The notes under the pieces: model-generated
Database searches by the model: none
What the model saw: the letters and a program-made list of their open reading frames with translations, nothing else
Told to the model about the DNA's origin: nothing
In this document: positions 59,831 to 64,000 of the stretch, one piece after another
Position numbering within the stretch: the stretch's first letter is position 1
How the letters are laid out: each line of letters opens with the position of its first letter
Made by a program: the position numbers and the translations under genes
Source: Azorinus chamasolen
Taxonomy: Eukaryota; Mollusca; Bivalvia; Cardiida; Solecurtidae
Reading direction: 5' to 3'
Assembly (NCBI GenBank): GCA_963576725.1
Contig: OY755247.1
Coordinates: forward strand, 10,713,534-10,777,533
Length of the DNA stretch: 64,000 bases

Positions 59831-60290
59831 TCCCCTACTGACGTATATTTTGCGCCTCTGTAAAACTCATTTATTGGAAGCATTGTGATAAATAGAGCAT
59901 TTGCTCCATTGGAGCAAATGCTTCATTTATCACAATGGTTTCAAAACTACACAGTTCTAAAAGTCTTTTTTTCTATAGTTAACCCTTCGCTTGCTATTCA
60001 CGTCAATATACCTACCTGTAAATAGTGCAGACCCAGATGAGACAGCTCCTGCAGGAGCTGTCTCATCAGGGTCTGCACTATTTAGAAGTTGATTGTGCAA
60101 CCAGTGCACTCAATAGCAGTGATTGCACAGCGAAATACTTGTACACAGTGAATATATATGTAATTATACTACAGGGCATGGGTAAAGAAGTGGAACTATG
60201 TTTTAAAATTCAGCAAGCGAAGGGTTAATGCTCCTTTTCGGTAGATTAATTCAAAGAAGATGGGCTAAAATAGTCTAGGAGGGGATAAGT
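59831..60290 (-). mobile_element. B-family MITE carrying a nested D element
   Basis: The B hairpin ATAGAGCATTTGCTCC-ATT-GGAGC is at 59890. The B sequence CTATAG-TTAA-TGCTCCTTTT is split at its internal TTAA by the D element 59989-60228. The outer B ends are decayed. Confidence 0.85.
59989..60228 (-). mobile_element. D-family TTAA MITE nested in a B element
   Basis: TTAACCCTTCGCTTGCTATT to CAGCAAGCGAAGGGTTAA. The hairpin is CAGATGAGACAGCTCC-TGCA. The host B element is restored when one TTAA is removed. Confidence 0.93.
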
Positions 60291-60329
60291 TATACACATT
60301 TCGTACGAAATGGCATTATGTTTGACCAC

Positions 60330-60490
60330 TCCTGACAATATCAACCGCAGAAATAGAATTAATGAACATTTGTATCAAGTTCTAAATGTATCAGTTTTCA
60401 GTTTTTTCTGTTAACAATGGTATCCTGACAGTATCAACTGCAGAAACAGAATTAATGAACATTTGTATCCAGTTCTAAATGTACAGTATC
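60330..60490 (+). repeat. Two-copy tandem repeat, ~94 bp period
   Basis: CTGACAATATCAACCGCAGA..AGTTCTAAATGTATCAG recurs as CTGACAGTATCAACTGCAGA..AGTTCTAAATGTACAG. Confidence 0.7.
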
Positions 60491-60493
60491 AGG

Positions 60494-60625
60494 TTTAACC
60501 TCCCCCTGTTCTATGTTTATTTCCAAATTAAAATACCTATTGAATATTCGTATTCATATTTAGGTGGAACATTGACACATTGGAACATAGAGACTAAACA
60601 AACCTATCTATTAAATTCCAATTGC
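60494..60625 (+). mobile_element. A2-subfamily left half
   Basis: TTTAACCTCCCCCTGTTC, AAATACCTATTGAATATTCG and CTATTAAATTCCAATTGC; replaced by an L element before the hairpin. Confidence 0.65.
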
Positions 60626-60629
60626 AAGC

Positions 60630-60836
60630 TGTACCAAACACTAAAATCATTTTTTTCTAGCGCATTCAAATACTACGATCGTCATTTCCCCACCAAAGCC
60701 TATGTTGTTATCACTCTTTAGAATCGTCTCGAAGAGACGATTCTAAAGAGAGGTCACAGGATAGGGTTTGGTGGAGGCATGAAAGAGCTATTCCTGAAAC
60801 TCTTTGAATTTAGGCATCTAATCTGGGCATCTTAAC
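60630..60836 (-). mobile_element. L-family MITE
   Basis: GTACCAAACACTAAAATC, hairpin CACTCTTTAGAATCGTCTCG and complement, GAATTTAGGCATCTAATCTGG. Confidence 0.78.
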
Positions 60837-60865
60837 CATTTGACGTCTATATATACAAATGAATA

Positions 60866-60995
60866 CAGTAAAACTTCGGTTACCCTAGCATCAATCAAAT
60901 AAGTATCATTCTCAGTTGTCAGGCAGGACTGGTATCACCAGCCGAAAACAGCCTCACTTTCTTCACTAATGGTTCATATTAGCGAGATATTACTG
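60866..60995 (+). mobile_element. Short TA MITE, unclassified
   Basis: CAGTAAAACTTCGGTTACCC to TTAGCGAGATATTACTG, TA flanks. The small stem GGACTGGTATCACCAGCC replaces the usual long core. Confidence 0.6.
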
Positions 60996-61045
60996 TACAT
61001 TTAGATTTGATAAAAACGCCCATTTCATGTTCTGTATATAATGTA

Positions 61046-61346
61046 AAGTACCTAGTTATAGTCTACTTTCAGTCCGAATGACCGTTCAGCCGATTGTACA
61101 TTTACTCCCCTGGTCATTGAATCATTCGCCTACAATATTGAGCACTGCTAACCTTTGGCGCAATCTTGCAGCCGCAGTACCGGCTAGTGACCCTCACATG
61201 TACCCATTTTAACCCCTGGGTGGAGAGGAGATGCGGGTGGGAGACACTGAAAAACGTCTCTGAAAATGTCCGGGAGGGACCAGGATTTGAACTCCGGACC
61301 TCCGGACGGGTAGTCAAGCGCGTTACCACTAGACCACCGCACACCA
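61046..61346 (-). mobile_element. tRNA-derived SINE
   Basis: The minus-strand head GTGCGGTGGTCTAGTGGTAA (box A) and GGAGTTCAAATCCTGG (box B) form a tRNA-like promoter. The body includes TCTCCCACCCGCATCTCC and GGTACATGTGAGGGTCAC and ends GGTCATTCGGACTGAAAGTA, CTATAACTAGG. The 3' end recurs at 63202-63248. The 77-codon frame is not a gene. Confidence 0.75.
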
Positions 61347-61446
61347 CTATATATCGTCACTTCATATTTAGTAATTATTATTAAAATGCGATAAAATAAT
61401 ATTGAAATACGATATGCTAGGACAGCACACGATGTCGACGATATCC

Positions 61447-61702
61447 TTAACCCTTCTCTTGCTGAATTTTAAAACACATTTATCCTTATTTACCTATGCC
61501 CTGTTGTACAATTACATATATCTTCACTGTGTACAAGTATTTCGCTGTGCAATCACTGCTGTGGACTGCATTGGTTGCACAATCAACTTGTAAACAGTGC
61601 AGACCCTGATGAGACAGCTCCTGCAGGAGCTGTTTTATCTAGATCTTCAAGTGTGCTATTTACAGGTACGTATATTGACGTGAATAGCAAGCGAATGGTT
61701 AA
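61447..61702 (+). mobile_element. D-family TTAA MITE, complete
   Basis: TTAACCCTTCTCTTGCTG to AGCAAGCGAATGGTTAA. The hairpin is CTGATGAGACAGCTCC-TGCA-GGAGCTG. Confidence 0.9.
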
Positions 61703-62337
61703 ATTGACCCCCATGCCTCCCCATCCCTACAACATCCTGAAATAGCCTCCTCCGTTATGACAATACCCTAGAATGTTTGTAAACATTAATATCAAAGGTA
61801 TTCCGATTCAGTCCATGAGGCGGGGGAGGGATTATCCAAGGCTATTGGCAAAGTTGAAAGTTCATGGACACCTCTACAAATTTAAACAAACATCCTTACG
61901 ATGATCTGAAGATTCCACGATATCCTAATAACCTTATGGACTCCTTGCGAAAAAATGCTTATTTCTGGCTAGAAATTAGCTCGTGTGGGGCCACACAAGA
62001 TATGACCGAGGCTTAACTGTTGATAGGTTGTAGTTATCACGTATTACAAATAGCTTTAGCAGGTGGATGAAAGTCGTACAGAAACATGAAACAGATCTTA
62101 TCTCATTAACTAGTTTTACAATTTAAATATACACAGCGTATATACACATATATATATATTTAAACATGTTTTTCTTCCAAGCTTCCATACATTGGGCTTA
62201 TCCAAACAGTGAAGACCCTGGTCAAAGGGCATCTGAAGAATCTCTCTGAACAGAGGTCTGCATAGTTTGTTGAAACAATGAGCGTTAATGATTTATACTG
62301 ACATATATTTTGGTCGGGAAAACATGGACGGGTTGAC
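61703..62337. other. Mostly unassigned stretch
   Basis: 62180-62290 resembles a decayed N-type element (CCAAACAGTGAAGACCCTGG, GAGGTCTGCATAGTTTG). The rest shows no gene or repeat. Confidence 0.45.
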
Positions 62338-62566
62338 TTAACCCATTACCTCATAGGCTATTTTTAGATACAACCTCTTTGAATAAATCTACCGAAAAGG
62401 AGTATTAATTAGAGAAAAGGAAAATTTTAGAATTTCGTAGTTTGAAACCATTGTGATAAATAGAGCATTTGCTCAAATAGGAGCAAATGCTCTATTTATC
62501 ACAATGGTTTCACAAAGTGACTTTTACAGAGTCGTCAAAAGTCGTCAATAGGACAGAATGGGTTAA
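62338..62566 (+). mobile_element. B-family TTAA MITE, complete
   Basis: TTAACCCATTACCTCATAGG to AGGACAGAATGGGTTAA. The hairpin is AATAGAGCATTTGCTC-AAATA-GGAGC. Confidence 0.92.
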
Positions 62567-62585
62567 ATAATATGGAGGTAAATCG

Positions 62586-62816
62586 TTAAACCCTTCCCCT
62601 AATATAAACACATTTTCGTGCATTTGCAAACAGAGTAGACCCAGATCAGATGGCTCCTGCAGGAGCCGTCTGATCAGGGTCTGCTCTGTTTGCTTATGAC
62701 ATATAGCTATGATTCTATATTTTCTGATATGGCAAAATCTTCCAATGCCCAGTAATCTTATTAATATTCATGCTGGAATTACTTTTAACATAAATATTCA
62801 TGGAGTAAAGGGTTAA
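62586..62816 (-). mobile_element. A-family TTAA MITE, complete
   Basis: TTAAACCCTTCCCCTAAT to GGAGTAAAGGGTTAA. The hairpin is CCCAGATCAGATGGCTCC-TGCA-GGAGCC with the A/A mismatch. Confidence 0.88.
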
Positions 62817-62866
62817 GTAGGGTACATATGTAACTGAACATAATTAATAATTAACTCTTCTGTAAT

Positions 62867-63120
62867 AAACTGCCCTTTACTCAATGAATATCCCTGTTAG
62901 AAAGGATAGCATCATGAATATTAATTAGGTTAATTTTCAAAATGACACCTTACCTCACTCATTAAACCTTACCGAAGCAGAAACTGTAGAATTAGACCTA
63001 CATCACACCATAAGCAAACAGAGCAGATCCTGGTCAGACTGCTCTTATTGGCGCCGTCTGATCTGGGTTTACTCTGTTTGCAAATTCGTAGAAAGGCTTA
63101 TTTATCGAGTAAAGGGTTGA
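62867..63120 (+). mobile_element. A-family MITE
   Basis: CTGCCCTTTACTCAATG to TCGAGTAAAGGGTTGA. The hairpin is CTGGTCAGACTGCTCTTATT / GCGCCGTCTGATCTGG. Confidence 0.78.
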
Positions 63121-63201
63121 ATCAGTTCATTTTTACAACGTCCGATACGATTAAATATTTAAGAAACTATTGATTGAGTGTCAAACAGATTGGACACTGT
63201 A

Positions 63202-63249
63202 CAGTCGGCTGAGCGGTCATTCGGACTGGAAGTAGACTATAACTAGGTA
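63202..63249 (+). mobile_element. SINE 3' fragment
   Basis: GTCGGCTGAGCGGTCATTCG and GTAGACTATAACTAGGTA equal the 3' end of the SINE at 61046. Confidence 0.75.
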
Positions 63250-63453
63250 CAGTATGACCTCTCTTAACCGGAATTCTAGTAGATAATAATTTAGATACTT
63301 TTAGGCAGGTGGCTGCTTAATGCAGGTTGAAAGTCATGCAGAAAGCTCCTGTAGGAGCTTTCTGCATGACTTTCACCCTGCATTAAGCTGCCACCTGTCT
63401 CCAAGACCGGTATTCATACTAAATTTAACTGCCGGTTAAGAGAGGTTTTACTG
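63250..63453 (+). mobile_element. F-family TA MITE, complete
   Basis: CAGTATGACCTCTCTTAACC to GGTTAAGAGAGGTTTTACTG, TA flanks. The perfect hairpin is GAAAGTCATGCAGAAAGC, TCC-TGTA-GGA. Confidence 0.92.
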
Positions 63454-63576
63454 TACTTTTTGTTTACACTGATGAGATGTCGAGTTACCCAGTGTCTCAT
63501 CTGGATCTAAGCTGTTTGCAAATGAGATAAAGTCGGGGATAAAGGGTTAAGGGCAAACTGTGAAATAATAATCTTT

Positions 63577-63580
63577 ACCT
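63577..63580 (-). promoter_or_regulatory. Splice donor of the GPCR exon
   Basis: The minus strand reads ACATCAG|GTAAAGATT, close to the consensus donor. The intron reaches a TTAACCC MITE end 28 bases downstream. Confidence 0.8.
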
Positions 63581-63990
63581 GATGTTGATGCATGGTCAAC
63601 ATAGGCGGGGCACGATATGTAAGCTCTAGTTGATATTAGAGCATCATCGAAACAACCATACCCGTCCCATGTCCGTGGACAGTACATCCCATCGGATCTA
63701 TTCATATCAGGAATTGTCCGCTGTCTCTCGCAGCACGCTATGGCCGCGCGGCAACAATCCGTCCACCTATCGCAGTCGCCATCGGTGAGGCTCTGACACA
63801 CAGCCTCCCGTGCGGTGGAGTTATTAATGTCAGCAGTGACAGAAAAATTTGCTGGGTATTTGTCCGTTTCACCCGTTGGTACTAAATTCCATGGGTATGT
63901 CATGTCTGGTACTAGGTGGTTCCCAGAATGGAAAAGGTAGTTGTAACACATTGAACATGAAAACACTTTGAATATTACAACCGGAAACAT
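63579..63990 (-). CDS. Class B (secretin-family) GPCR, hormone-binding extracellular exon, partial
   Basis: The exon encodes an extracellular ligand-binding module for a peptide hormone receptor at the cell surface. In the visible 138 residues the signature is MYCPRTWDGYGCFDD (C104, W108, C113) followed by SCPAYV (C127), the core of the HRM domain. N-terminal to it lies a Cys-rich stretch, CQSLTDGDCDRWTDCC then ACCERQ (C65, C73, C79, C80, C86, C87), seen in some invertebrate calcitonin/PDF-type receptors. N-glycosylation sequons occur at N48, N56/N57 and N97. The reading frame is open to the window edge, so the ATG at 63990 may be internal and the true upstream boundary or signal peptide lies outside or nearby. 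The frame is cut by a donor at 63578; the last in-frame codons of the open frame are intronic. No seven-helix exon is found to the left. Subtype (calcitonin, PDF, CRH-like) is not decided. Confidence 0.82.
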
Positions 63991-64000
63991 GCCGTAACGA

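Larger units (their letters stand above)
63145..63550 (+). mobile_element. M-family MITE split by SINE fragment and F element
   Basis: The left part AACTATTGATTGAGTGTCAAA..TTGGACACTG and right part ACACTGATGAGATGTCGAG..ATAAAGGGTTAA belong together. ACACTG is present at both break edges. In between lie the SINE 3' end (63202-63249) and an F element (63250-63453). Confidence 0.7.

Noticed and set aside
61114..61384. Overlapping 72-77 codon frames on both strands
   Set aside because: Translations of the tRNA-derived SINE and its antisense.
1..63550. Regularly recurring hairpins considered as a CRISPR array or terminators
   Set aside because: Spacing is irregular, units are 200-320 bp elements with their own ends and target duplications, and the surrounding DNA is eukaryotic.

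Overview
The window looks like AT-rich metazoan DNA, most probably from a bivalve mollusc. Three things point there: a pearl/CvA-type repeat array with ~160 bp cores and an ACGG-type microsatellite, a Meta/Nin-type SINE tail, and an extreme load of short hairpin transposons. Species is not determined. Only one host gene exon is convincing: a minus-strand exon at the right edge (63579-63990) that encodes the cysteine-rich hormone-binding domain of a class B (secretin-family) GPCR and ends in a good splice donor. If that gene continues leftward, the rest of the window is intron or intergenic DNA. No transmembrane exon was recognised in it.

Almost everything else is repeats. Two large classes of MITE-like elements tile the window. 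The TTAA class starts TTAACCC and ends GGGTTAA (piggyBac-like target site). Families named here: A and subfamily A2 (core with CAGATCAGACGGCTCC), B (GATAAATAGAGCATTTGCTCC), C (CAGATCAGACGCCGCC), D (CAGATGAGACAGCTCC), M (GGATCCAGATGAGACGCCG), N (CTGATGAGAGGGCTCC) and O (CTCTGATCAGACGCCGC). The TA class starts CAGT and ends ACTG with a TA duplication (pogo/Tigger-like). Families: E (termini CAGTTGAACTTCGATATC), F (CAGTAAAACCTCTCTAAACC), G (CAGTAAAACCTCTCTATAAC), H (CAGTGAACCCTCGTTA), I (CAGTAAAACCTCGATTAT), J (CAGTAGAACCTGTCTTAAG) and K (CAGTAGAACCCCTTTAATG). A third group, L (ends CAGAG...CTCTG, core ACCACTCTTTAGAATCGTC), is possibly hAT-like. Each element carries a central hairpin, and in most families the apex is GCTCC-N4-GGAGC. 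Nesting, back-to-back insertions sharing one TTAA, and end-swapped chimeras are frequent. No transposase for any of them is present.

Layout. 1-3.5 kb: L, A, J, F and O copies. 3.5-6.3 kb: mostly unique DNA with one weak candidate exon. 6.35-7.78 kb: a B MITE split by a 993 bp long-inverted-repeat element with a perfect 8 bp duplication, then an A MITE. 8.6-10.2 kb: a head-to-head Penelope-like retroelement 3' end with a GIY-YIG endonuclease reading frame and a cluster of TGACGTCA motifs. 10.3 kb: a long GA microsatellite. 12.4-15.1 kb: a 2.67 kb foldback element. 15.4-35.8 kb: dense MITEs, three copies of a ~0.6-0.9 kb dispersed repeat, an inverted pair of tRNA-like units and two SINE copies. 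35.8-38.1 kb: the pearl/Helitron-like tandem array with a recent ~0.96 kb internal duplication. 38.9 kb: a TC microsatellite. 39-49 kb: more MITEs and a LINE 3' end. 49.6-58.6 kb: a large inverted duplication and a tandem duplication with an internal deletion. 58.7-63.6 kb: MITEs and SINE pieces leading to the GPCR exon.

Because nearly all content is non-coding, coordinates of diverged elements are approximate to about +/-10-20 bases. Those with visible target duplications are close to exact.
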